Translations under genes and position numbers: made by a program | Origin: DAOUET01 sp034430155 | GTDB taxonomy: Bacteria; Chloroflexota; Anaerolineae; Anaerolineales; UBA4823 | NCBI GenBank assembly: GCA_034430155.1 | Contig: DAOUET010000085.1 | Span: 1 to 57,719, forward strand | Length of the DNA stretch: 57,719 nucleotides | Direction: 5' to 3' | The notes under the pieces: model-generated | Databases searched by the model: none | What the model was told of the DNA's origin: nothing | What the model saw: the letters and a program-made list of their open reading frames with translations, nothing else | Shown: piece after piece, positions 50,256 to 57,185 of the stretch | How positions within the stretch are numbered: position 1 is the stretch's first letter | How the letters are laid out: each line of letters starts with the position of its first letter

Positions 50256-51326
50256 TTAATTTTGTCCAACGACCTGTATGCCTTGGCCTTCAAAAACCTC
50301 TCCTATCTCCCAAAGCAGCAGTCCCACCTGAGTGGCACGCTGCATGAGCAGGTCCAGTTTTGCTGGCGGCACAGCCAGGAGTAGTCCCCCACTGGTTTGG
50401 GCGTCAAACAGAAGCATTTGAGAGGGCTCATCAATCTCCGCGGCAAAGCGCACATGCGGGCTGAAGTAGATACGGTTGTCTGAGGAGCCTCCCGGGAAAA
50501 TCCATTGCTGGGCATAACGCTGGGCTCCTTTGATGATTGGAATCTTCTCAAAGATGAAACGTAACCCTACGCCGGAAGCCTGCGCCATCTCCCAAGCGTG
50601 ACCAAGAAGGCTGAAACCAGTGATGTCGGTGCACCCGCGCAAACCCAATTCCACCGCCAGCTCGCAGGCGGTCTTATTCAAGCGCTTCATCCATCCAACC
50701 GCTTCTGAGACATCCATGGGATCAGCCAGATCTTGTTTAAGGGCAGTGGTTATGGTACCAAATCCGATTGGTTTACTAAGCACCAGCATGTCACCAGGTT
50801 GGGCCCCCCCTTTGGTCAGCATGCGCTTTGGCTCGACGAAACCCAAGGCAATCAAACCATACTTGGGTTCCTTATCCTGAATTGTGTGCCCACCAGCCAG
50901 CACTACACCGGCCTCCTGGGCTTTCTCGGCTCCCCCCAGCATTATTTCACCGGCAATATCGCTAGGCAGGTCAGGGGGAAAAGCCGCGATGTTCAACGCC
51001 AGGAAAGGTCGCCCTCCCATGGCATATACATCCGAAAGGCTGTTGGCAGCTGCGATGGCCCCATAATCGTAAGGTTCATCGACTACCGGTGTAAAGAAAT
51101 CAGTAGTTACCACCAGGGCGAGTTGTTCATCCAGCCGCCAGACCGCGGCATCGTCCGGATCTCCTAGGCCTATCAGTAAGTCAGGGTAGTCAGCGGGTTT
51201 AAACAAATTTTCGATGGGACGCAGAACCTGCGCCAGCGCTTGCGCGCTTAATTTTGAGGCTCAACCAGCGCAGCTGGACAGGCTGGTCAAGCGTATTTTC
51301 TTTCCTGATGGAGATATGTGACTCAT
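50256..51326 (-). CDS. selD: Selenide, water dikinase; selenoprotein with in-frame UGA (Sec22)
   Basis: 356 residues if the UGA at 51261-51263 is read as selenocysteine. Residues 13-38 then read LTSLSSCAGUASKL, then SAQALAQVLRPI, matching the SelD active site normally written CAG[CU]ASK. Without readthrough the gene would begin at an internal TTG (51206) and lose the catalytic nucleophile. The rest is canonical: ATP-binding DDAAVWRL, TTDFFTPVVDEPYDYGAIAA, GGHTIQDKEPKYGL, CTDITGFSLLGHAWEM. SelD makes selenophosphate for Sec and 2-selenouridine. Start uncertain: ATG at 51326 lacks a ribosome site, whereas TTG at 51290 has AGGAAAG 9 nt upstream. A hairpin at 51235-51248 is a candidate SECIS. Confidence 0.9.
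51235..51248 (-). promoter_or_regulatory. Candidate SECIS element of selD
   Basis: On the minus strand a perfect 5-bp stem AGCGC and GCGCT with loop GCAA begins 12 nt after the UGA, and the loop G is 17 nt after it, as in bacterial SECIS elements. An alternative hairpin, GCGCAG-GUU-CUGCGU (51219-51233), whose tip resembles the fdhF GCAGGUCUGC loop, lies a little further on. Confidence 0.6.
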
Positions 51327-51386
51327 AGGATAATAATAGCCGTAAGCACGCTTTCGTTTTTAGGGGCTGCTACAAGAAGGCTGAGC

Positions 51387-52472
51387 TTATGGCGAGCTCT
51401 CTGGGGTTGGCAAGGGTGTCGGCAAGGGTGTAGGCTGCAAAGTGGGAGAGAGGTTGGCTCCAGTTTCAAGCGTTGGCAGGGGTAAAAGATACGGTGCGTT
51501 GTTAGGTACCAGCATAACCTGGACGCCGGGAGCCAGCTTGGTAATGTACTGGTATGTCAACAAATCTGGGTTGGTAGCCAGGGCTTCGGCGATCAACTCC
51601 AGAGCTTGCTTCTCGGCTTCAGCCTCGAGAATGCGACCATCCGCTTTGCCTTTGGCTTCGATCACGGAGGAATCGGCCTTACCCTGTGCGACCTGCCGGG
51701 CTTGTTCAGCCTCCTGGCGACGCTGTTCTACCACGAACTTGGCCTGTTGGGCTTGCTGTTCGGCAATTTGTTTTTGCTCTACGGAGGCGGCATATTCAGG
51801 AGAGAAAGAGATATTGCGCAGCACGAAATCCACCAGTAGCAGGCCGTTCTCGTTTAATTTTACTCCTAGTGTGTCCCTGATTTCCTTGGTCAAATCCGAT
51901 CGCTTGGTGCTGTATACCTCCGCGATGCCATATTGTGAGACTGCATCTCGGATGATGCCGCGCGCCAATGGTCGTACCAGTTCATCCACAAAGCGACGTT
52001 GCCAATCGATATGTACCTGAACCACTTGGTTGGGGTTGATGGCGTAGATCACCGAGGCATCTAGTAAAACTTCCTGTCCATCCAAGGTGCGCGCTGATAC
52101 CGAATCATCACCGGCGATTTGACCCTCCTGGGTTGCAATCGACATCGTGTAAGTTTGTCTGGAGATAGGATAAGTCACTACGCTTTCAAAATAAGGGATA
52201 ATCCAGCGCAAGCCAGGCTGGAGCGCCTGTTCACGAATACCTTGGGGTTTTAACGCTGAAATCACCACGCCCCGTTCTTCTGGCTGGATGAACACCAAAC
52301 CGGCGCTGACCGTTGTCATAGCAACAGCTAGGAGCGCTGCGACCAGGATGGTCGTGGATAATGCCTTTACCTTTCGCCCGCGTGAGGCTTGGAACACGGC
52401 CAAGACGATTAAAGCCACCACAACTAACCAGAGCAAGGCAGCGGCACCTTGAAGGACACTGGCGAAGTTCAT
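51387..52472 (-). CDS. SPFH/Band 7 (stomatin-prohibitin) membrane protein
   Basis: 361 residues. An N-terminal membrane segment (about 8-27, then 36-60) precedes the SPFH domain with VFIQPEERGVVISALKPQGIR and EVLLDASVIYAINPNQVVQV. A long alanine/glutamate coiled-coil (about 240-300: EQKQIAEQQAQQAKFVVEQ) follows, with a Pro/Thr C-terminus. It resembles prohibitin/HflK-like scaffold proteins that organise membrane microdomains and proteases. GGGAGGT precedes the ATG. It lies 60 bp upstream of selD on the same strand. Confidence 0.9.
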   Translation of the reverse strand: MNFASVLQGAAALLWLVVVALIVLAVFQASRGRKVKALSTTILVAALLAVAMTTVSAGLVFIQPEERGVVISALKPQGIREQALQPGLRWIIPYFESVVTYPISRQTYTMSIATQEGQIAGDDSVSARTLDGQEVLLDASVIYAINPNQVVQVHIDWQRRFVDELVRPLARGIIRDAVSQYGIAEVYSTKRSDLTKEIRDTLGVKLNENGLLLVDFVLRNISFSPEYAASVEQKQIAEQQAQQAKFVVEQRRQEAEQARQVAQGKADSSVIEAKGKADGRILEAEAEKQALELIAEALATNPDLLTYQYITKLAPGVQVMLVPNNAPYLLPLPTLETGANLSPTLQPTPLPTPLPTPESSP

Positions 52473-52552
52473 GCTTACCTCCCGATGAAATCTCTATTGA
52501 TGCATGATTATACCGTAATACCATAGAATGCTCTCCCGAGGGCGTGATCTGG

Positions 52553-52581
52553 TTGCCCTGACCTGCAAACCGTGATACCAT
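52553..52581 (+). promoter_or_regulatory. Promoter of the PyrK/PyrD-like pair
   Basis: TTGCCC, a 17-nt spacer and TACCAT end 6 nt before the ATG at 52588, so the message is probably leaderless. Confidence 0.5.
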
Positions 52582-52587
52582 GCAGGC

Positions 52588-53268
52588 ATGGGCTTACATC
52601 CCGGAAGAGTAGTGGAAATTCGGCTAAATCAGCAGGGTACCAACGCTGCTTGGATCGCCGCTCCTCAACAAGCGATCCCAGCACCAGGGCAGTACCTGCT
52701 GGCTGAGGATCAAGGAGCTATTTTGGGAGTACCCTTATTTTGCGCCGAAAGTTCACCCTCAAGATTCCTAACCGCCTCTCCTATCCCTTTAAGCTGGTAC
52801 CCTGGCAAGAGCCTAAACCTGCGAGGACCATTAGGCCATGGCTTTACTTTACCTGCTGGGATCCAAAAGCTGGCCTTAGTTGCCCTGGGTGAAAGCGTGG
52901 CGCGTTTGCTCCCTTTGGCTGCTCAACTATTGGCAAGAGGAGTCGCTATCACGTTGGTCACTGATTTAACCCTACCCTGGCTGCCATTAGCGATTGAGTC
53001 AAGCCCAACCAACACGCTTAATGAAATCCTGCCCTGGGCAGATTTCCTGGGAATTGACCTGCCCCTGGCCGGGCTGCCAACCTTACGAGAGACCCTGGGG
53101 TTTTCTCCAGGAGGGCGTCCAGCCTGTCCGGCCCAGGCTTTGATCATGACCGCCATGCCCTGTGGCGGGATGGCTGATTGTGGCGTATGTGCAGTGCCAG
53201 CGCGCAGAGGTTGGAAACTAGCTTGTAAAGAAGGCCCGGTTTTCGATTTAAATAAACTTGAATGGTGA
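52588..53268 (+). CDS. PyrK-like dihydroorotate dehydrogenase electron-transfer subunit
   Basis: 226 residues, a little shorter than usual PyrK. An FAD-binding beta-barrel part (ASPIPLSWYPGKSLNLRGPLG) is followed by a nucleotide-binding region and a [2Fe-2S] site with four Cys in MPCGGMADCGVCAV...ACKEGPVF (C-x5-C-x2-C-x11-C). In class 1B enzymes PyrK passes electrons from the PyrD FMN to NAD. A PyrD-like gene follows after 287 bp. No ribosome site; the promoter ends 6 nt before the ATG. The N-terminal domain is divergent, so the partner reaction is not certain. Confidence 0.75.
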   Translation: MGLHPGRVVEIRLNQQGTNAAWIAAPQQAIPAPGQYLLAEDQGAILGVPLFCAESSPSRFLTASPIPLSWYPGKSLNLRGPLGHGFTLPAGIQKLALVALGESVARLLPLAAQLLARGVAITLVTDLTLPWLPLAIESSPTNTLNEILPWADFLGIDLPLAGLPTLRETLGFSPGGRPACPAQALIMTAMPCGGMADCGVCAVPARRGWKLACKEGPVFDLNKLEW

Positions 53269-53555
53269 GTTGAACGTTCTCTTTTTTTTACCAATCCAGT
53301 TGATGAAACTATTCTGGCTGGTGGCACGCTGGCTTTGCTCACGAACGCCCGTGGGGAGGCACATTGCTTGTGCGTTACCCGGAATACCCAGGGCCATTTG
53401 GACCTGGATGTGGTCTTGGCTCACACCGATAAGAGCGTGTCACGCTCCGCGACCGCACCCAACAGGCTTTGTTCGTAGGAAGGGTCGCTTAGAGGTTGAG
53501 GCATCCTGAGGGTATGCCGAGGGTACTATTCGAATTCTTATTGATTCAGCAGGCG
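53269..53555 (+). pseudogene. Multiply frameshifted ORF between the PyrK- and PyrD-like genes
   Basis: The frame after the PyrK-like stop reads VERSLFFTNPVDETILAGGT, LALLTNARGEAHCLCVTRNT and GHLDLDVVLAHTDKS. After a shift near 53437 it reads VTLRDRTQQALFVGR, then after another near 53485 RLEVEAS, then EGMPRVLFEFLLIQQA leading into the PyrD-like frame. The pieces look like one protein of roughly 95 residues broken by at least two indels. There is no start codon in the first frame. It is either a decaying gene or an assembly artefact. I do not recognise the family. Confidence 0.4.
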
Positions 53556-54299
53556 ATGACCAAATACGAACTCCCATTGCGCACCCCTTTAATGAATGCC
53601 CCCGGCAGTCTGGGTTTTGCTCCCGATGACCATAGCCCAGTCGATCTATCTCGATTTGGGGTCTTCATAACCAATCCTGTCAGTCTGCATCGCCGTTCAC
53701 CGGTGAAAGGCAGGCGCTTCCTGGAATTTTCTGGAGGTTATCTGCTGCACACAGGTCATCCGAATCCGGGGATTCGCATGGTATTGAACCGCTATTCTGC
53801 CCGCTGGGCTCGCTCGCAGATACCTGTTATGGTGCACTTGATGGTGGAAAACCCTGGTGAACTCTTCTTTATGGTAAATGAGCTGGAAGCTGTAGAGGGC
53901 ATGGTTGGAATTGAGTTGGGTCTGCCCCCCGAAGCAGATTTAGATCTTGCCGTTTCATTGGTCGGGGCAGCTTTAGGTGAACTTCCTCTGATGGTCTGCC
54001 TGCCCTGGGAGCGAGCTCTCGAATTCGCTATAGCTCTATCCAGTTTCGACCTTACCGCGGTGAGCCTGGCCGCACCGCGCGGGGCATTACCTGGGCCGGA
54101 TAATAGCCTGATTCAAGGACGGCTGTACGGCCCGGCGATTTTTCCTTTTGCTCTGGCGATCGTCCAGAAGCTGGTGCGAACCGGGATGCCGGTGATTGCT
54201 GCGGGTGGCGTTTACGGCTCAGAACATATTGCAGCTATGCTGGCAACCGGCGCGGTGGGGGTTCAGTTAGATGGGATTCTCTGGCGAGGGGGGTGGTGA
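53556..54299 (+). CDS. PyrD-like (dihydroorotate dehydrogenase superfamily) protein lacking the catalytic Cys
   Basis: 247 residues from the ATG at 53556; an in-frame TTG at 53496 is also open. LPLRTPLMNAPGSLGFAPDD resembles the PyrD N-terminus, and the phosphate-binding end VIAAGGVYGSEHIAAML, ATGAVGVQLDGILW is typical of FMN TIM barrels. But the region that in class 1B PyrD reads E-I-N-x-S-C-P-N is IELGLPPEADL here (about 119-129), with no Cys or Ser base. It is also about 60 residues shorter. So it may not oxidise dihydroorotate. It pairs with the PyrK-like gene upstream. Confidence 0.65.
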   Translation: MTKYELPLRTPLMNAPGSLGFAPDDHSPVDLSRFGVFITNPVSLHRRSPVKGRRFLEFSGGYLLHTGHPNPGIRMVLNRYSARWARSQIPVMVHLMVENPGELFFMVNELEAVEGMVGIELGLPPEADLDLAVSLVGAALGELPLMVCLPWERALEFAIALSSFDLTAVSLAAPRGALPGPDNSLIQGRLYGPAIFPFALAIVQKLVRTGMPVIAAGGVYGSEHIAAMLATGAVGVQLDGILWRGGW

Positions 54300-54360
54300 G
54301 GTCTGATCTCAGAAAATGTTTGAAGGAACTTGAACTGATATAAGCGCGAGCATGGAGTTA

Positions 54361-54798
54361 TCAGCGTTCCATCCAGATGGTGACCGGGCCATCATTGGCG
54401 ATCTCTACCAGCATGTGAGCGCCGAATTCGCCAGTTTTTGTAGGCACACCTCGTTCTTTCAGCAGGTCAGCAAAGTGGGCTACTAAAGGACTGGCGATTT
54501 CAGGCGGGGCGGCCTGTGTGAAAGATGGACGGCGCCCTTTGCGGGTATCAGCATATAAAGTGAATTGGGAGACAACCATGGCCTCTCCCCCAACATCCAG
54601 AATCGAGCAGTTGATCTTTCCGTTTTCATCTTTAAAAATACGCAGGTTGGCGATCTTTTCCGCCAGGTAACGCGCTTGCTCTTCACCATCTCCCGGGCCG
54701 ATACCCAGCAGGATCACGATGCCATGGCCGATCTCAGCCAGGGTGTGCCCCTCGACCTGCACGCGCCCGTGGCTTACCCGTTGCAGCACCAGCCTCAC
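54361..54798 (-). CDS. dtd: D-aminoacyl-tRNA deacylase
   Basis: 145 residues, the standard length. The two conserved motifs are present: SQFTLYADTRKGRRPSFTQA (SQFTL) and the Gly-cisPro end ANDGPVTIWMER. Dtd hydrolyses D-amino acids (and Gly) from tRNA. It overlaps trpS by 4 bp (ATGA at 54795-54798), so it is translated with trpS under the T-box leader. Pairing a proofreading enzyme with a synthetase is a plausible functional link. Confidence 0.95.
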   Translation of the reverse strand: MRLVLQRVSHGRVQVEGHTLAEIGHGIVILLGIGPGDGEEQARYLAEKIANLRIFKDENGKINCSILDVGGEAMVVSQFTLYADTRKGRRPSFTQAAPPEIASPLVAHFADLLKERGVPTKTGEFGAHMLVEIANDGPVTIWMER

Positions 54799-55784
54799 GG
54801 CAATCCCACTGCTTCTTTCACTTCTGCAATGGTGCTGGCAGCTATGGAGAGCGCCCGTTTAGCCCCGGAATCCAGCACCTCCTGGACATAACCGGGCTTA
54901 GCCTCCAGACTGGCGCGGCGCTCCCGCAAAGGAGCCAGATGGGCGTTTAAGTTGTTGGTAAACAATTTCTTGCAGTCAACGCAGCCAATGCCAGCTTTAC
55001 GACACTCCACATCGACCATAGCGACCTCTTCAGTCGAAGAAAAAATCTTGTGCATGGAGAAGACGTTGCAAACCCCCGGGTTCCCTGGATCACTGCGGCG
55101 CACACGCTGTGGATCGGTGACCATTTGCATGACGCGCGCCCGAGTCTCTTCTGGTGTGCCGGCAATCTCAATATGGTTGTTAAGGCTTTTGCTCATTTTT
55201 TCGCTACCGTCGATGCCGAGTACCTTGGGCACTTCAGTGTTTATCATCTGGGGTTCAACCAGCACATTGGTGCTGTAGCGGTAATTGAACGAACGCACTA
55301 ATTCGCGGGCGAACTCGATATGAGGAGCCTGGTCAATTCCGACAGGCACCAGGTTGGCTTTGTACAGTGTGATGTCGGCGGTCATTAAAACAGGGTAGCC
55401 TACCAGACCGTAATTTACATTATCTGGATTTTGCCGTACCTTCTCCTTAAAGGTCGGGAGATCGGTCAACTTGCCCATGGGTGTCACCATCGAAAGGATC
55501 GTGTGCAACTCCGTGACCTGGGGTACATGCGATTGCACGAAGATGATGTTCTCTTCTGGACGGAGCCCAGCCGCCAGAAAGTCCAGAGCCATCTCATTGG
55601 TGTTGCTGCCTAGATTCTCTGTGGTTGCCATGGTAGTGAGGGCATGCAGATCGACGATACAGTAAATGCAATCGTATTCGTCTTGCAAAGCCACGTAGTT
55701 CCTGATGGCACCCAAGTAGTTTCCGAGATGTTGCCGACCAGTGGGACGGGCACCGGAAAAGACCCGGCCTCTCTCAGCATCCAT
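54795..55784 (-). CDS. trpS: Tryptophanyl-tRNA synthetase
   Basis: 329 residues. The HIGH-like motif is RPTGRQHLGNYLGAI near the N-terminus, and KMSKS lies in DGSEKMSKSLNNHIE. MTADITLYKANLVPVGIDQAPH and the C-terminal helical domain are typical. A Cys cluster (CRKAGIGCVDCKK) occurs near residue 265. Its ATG overlaps the stop codon of the SelW-like gene as TAATG, and dtd follows with ATGA, so all three are one operon. Charging of tRNA-Trp by this enzyme is the signal read by the T-box upstream. Confidence 0.97.
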   Translation of the reverse strand: MDAERGRVFSGARPTGRQHLGNYLGAIRNYVALQDEYDCIYCIVDLHALTTMATTENLGSNTNEMALDFLAAGLRPEENIIFVQSHVPQVTELHTILSMVTPMGKLTDLPTFKEKVRQNPDNVNYGLVGYPVLMTADITLYKANLVPVGIDQAPHIEFARELVRSFNYRYSTNVLVEPQMINTEVPKVLGIDGSEKMSKSLNNHIEIAGTPEETRARVMQMVTDPQRVRRSDPGNPGVCNVFSMHKIFSSTEEVAMVDVECRKAGIGCVDCKKLFTNNLNAHLAPLRERRASLEAKPGYVQEVLDSGAKRALSIAASTIAEVKEAVGLP

Positions 55785-56035
55785 TATAGGCCCTCCCTTT
55801 GTATTTTCTGCACCAGCAGGGCCACCTCACCCTTTTCGGCGTGACGGTGCGTCTGTAATTTAGAATAGATCAATTTATCATTCACACTTACTTCGAAACG
55901 CCCTCCGTCCGAGGGAATCAGAGAAATTGATTCGATATCGGGTTCAAACGTGTCAAGCAGTTCAGCCGTTAAACTAACGGCGCGGTCCGTATAATTTCAA
56001 ACAGCACAATAGACTACCTCAATCCGCATTAACAT
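55784..56035 (-). CDS. SelW/Rdx-family selenoprotein with in-frame UGA (CxxU motif)
   Basis: 83 residues if the UGA at 55997-55999 is read as selenocysteine: MLMRIEVVYCAVUNYTDRAV, then SLTAELLDTFEPDIESISLI and PSDGGRFEVSVNDKLIYSKL. The redox motif is C10-A-V-U13, as in SelW/SelT/SelH (Rdx) proteins, where CxxU or CxxC sits after the first strand. The later GGRFEV...LIYSK pattern also fits. AGGAGG lies 8 nt before the ATG. A plain ORF scan breaks the gene at the UGA. It ends TAATG into trpS and starts just downstream of the T-box leader. A redox role is inferred from the family. Confidence 0.88.
55965..55981 (-). promoter_or_regulatory. Candidate SECIS element of the SelW-like gene
   Basis: A perfect 7-bp stem, GCCGTTA and TAACGGC, with loop GUU, begins 15 nt after the UGA. 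The loop G is 22 nt after it, within the range of bacterial SECIS elements, which need a G near the start of the apical loop. Confidence 0.75.
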
Positions 56036-56084
56036 TTGTCCGACCTCCTTTGTTTAAATTAAGAAAAATGCGAAACACGATCCT

Positions 56085-56115
56085 AAAAAGCAACCCCGCC
56101 GGTGATACGACGGGG
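56085..56115 (-). terminator. T-box terminator hairpin
   Basis: On the minus strand CCCCGTCG pairs with CGGCGGGG (one G-U pair) around a 6-nt loop and is followed by TTGCTTTTT. It lies about 50 nt before the SelW-like ATG. Confidence 0.75.
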
Positions 56116-56345
56116 ATAAGTGAGCCAGTCTCACTGCGATGGGGTACGGCAAGAAGAGCGATACCCTTTGCCCAAATAACGGCGGCAACTCCGGCGGGGG
56201 CTACTGCAAGCGGTCATACTCTTGTTTCACCCGACAGCTCCAAGGGCCATTCGGCGCAGGCGTACGGGCGGGATTCTCAGCCACCACCGCTTTCTGGGCC
56301 GCCGCTTCTACGCGTACTCGTCCTCTTCATAGCCTGTGTATATCA
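56085..56345 (-). promoter_or_regulatory. T-box leader (tRNA-Trp sensing) of the selW-trpS-dtd operon
   Basis: On the minus strand the 260-nt leader begins GAAGAGGACGAGTACGCG, with a Stem I arm GTACG pairing with CGTAC after the AG-bulge-like segment CAGAAAGCGGTGGTGGCTGA. The candidate specifier UGG (Trp) is at 56247-56249 in CCGAATGGCCC. UGGC at 56124-56127 could pair with the tRNA GCCA end. An intrinsic terminator closes the element. The canonical GGUGGUACCGCG T-box string is not seen, so the antiterminator is assigned only tentatively. The position before trpS strongly supports the call. Confidence 0.75.
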
Positions 56346-56356
56346 ATTGTTGGAAT

Positions 56357-56362
56357 AGTATA
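56357..56362 (-). promoter_or_regulatory. -10 box of the T-box transcript
   Basis: TATACT on the minus strand, about 12 nt before the start of the conserved T-box sequence. The -35 is weak. Confidence 0.4.
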
Positions 56363-56365
56363 ACA

Positions 56366-56691
56366 TGGATTTAACGGGGTTTTTGATAAAGCTCCATGCA
56401 CCCAATATAACCTGTAACGAGCTGGTTAGGTCTTGCCGTGTTGGAATCGTAAGATAGTCTCGTATCGCCAACCTCAAATTTGATCCCCATTTAACTCATT
56501 CATACAGCCGTCTTGGTTTAACGCCCATTCGCCATGGATAGACGATTCTTGCGGACTACTCGAAAACGTTTTCAAGGCAGTGAAAGTCCAGGTTTTCGTA
56601 ATAAATATCTGCTTTGCATCCGAATCAAAACGAGCCCCAAAGCGGGGCTCGTCCGTTTTTTCGGGTTCAGGCTTCTTCTTGGTTCTATTTT
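56366..56691. other. Gene-free region between T-box promoter and SWIM gene
   Basis: No gene. It contains the SWIM-gene terminator at 56622-56652 and a divergent stretch without recognised motifs. Confidence 0.5.
56622..56652 (-). terminator. SWIM-gene terminator
   Basis: On the minus strand ACGAGCCCC and GGGGCTCGT form a 9-bp stem with a 5-nt loop, followed by TTTTGATTC. Confidence 0.8.
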
Positions 56692-56931
56692 TTATATCAC
56701 CGGTTCTGGGATCATACCCTTAAGGATGATCTCTAGCGCCATGGTATGACTGCAACGTCCCCGAGTCTGAAAAAAATCACAGTCACATTGCCATTCCCCG
56801 TTTTGGAATTGAACGGTATGGGGATTATTTTCTCCCTCGAAAGTCACTGAGAACGATTCAAAACGGATGCGATCGCGCTGCTGGGCATATCGTTTTGCTT
56901 TTTCTATTTTACCTATCATCCCATAATCCAT
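56692..56931 (-). CDS. Small SWIM zinc-finger protein
   Basis: 79 residues. The SWIM motif C-x-C-xn-C-x-H is in WQCDCDFFQTRGRCSHTMAL, near residues 48-63. The N-terminal helix KIEKAKRYAQQRDRIRFESF precedes a short beta segment. It is essentially a lone SWIM domain, which binds DNA or protein in larger proteins such as SWI2/SNF2 ATPases. AAGGAG lies 12 nt before the ATG. It is transcribed from a strong promoter at 57068-57096 through a leader with a 13-codon ORF and a terminator, so it is probably attenuated. Confidence 0.85.
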   Translation of the reverse strand: MDYGMIGKIEKAKRYAQQRDRIRFESFSVTFEGENNPHTVQFQNGEWQCDCDFFQTRGRCSHTMALEIILKGMIPEPVI

Positions 56932-56970
56932 CTTATTTGGGTCTCCTTTCAGGCTGAGATTGGTAAAGAA

Positions 56971-57003
56971 AAAGGCACGCGGGAGGAAGCGCGTGCCTTT
57001 TTT
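56971..57003 (-). terminator. Attenuator hairpin in the SWIM-gene leader
   Basis: AAAGGCACGCG and CGCGTGCCTTT form an 11-bp stem (13 with A-T closing pairs) with the 8-nt loop CUUCCUCC in the minus-strand RNA, followed by TTTTTCTTT. It starts at the stop codon of the leader ORF and precedes the SWIM ribosome site. Confidence 0.8.
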
Positions 57004-57043
57004 ATCCCCGACTTCGTGGTTTTTTCAATGAAACCTCTCGCAT
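57002..57043 (-). CDS. Leader peptide upstream of the SWIM gene (13 residues)
   Basis: ATG at 57043 with GGAGGAGG 9 nt upstream: MREVSLKKPRSRG. Five of 13 residues are basic, and the Arg codons are CGA, CGA and CGG. Its stop overlaps the first bases of the terminator hairpin, the layout of a ribosome-controlled attenuator. Too short to judge by composition; the case rests on the ribosome site and hairpin position. Confidence 0.55.
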   Translation of the reverse strand: MREVSLKKPRSRG

Positions 57044-57067
57044 ATATCTTTTCCTCCTCCTGATACC

Positions 57068-57096
57068 AGTATAAATCGAGTCAGGAGGAAAGTCAA
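57068..57096 (-). promoter_or_regulatory. SWIM-operon promoter
   Basis: On the minus strand TTGACT, a 17-nt spacer and TATACT, a near-consensus sigma-70 promoter. Transcription should start near 57061, directly at the leader's GGAGGAGG. Confidence 0.8.
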
Positions 57097-57185
57097 CAGG
57101 CAAAACTGACCTAGTTTATAACATACACGGTTGGTGAAATGGAAAATTGGTGCAAAGACAGACATCCCCCTCCCCACCTTCGAGT

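Noticed and set aside
53266..53268. UGA at the end of the PyrK-like gene as a third Sec codon
   Set aside because: The frame stays open afterwards, but PyrK proteins normally end just after this point, there is no redox motif around the UGA, and the following sequence is broken by frameshifts.
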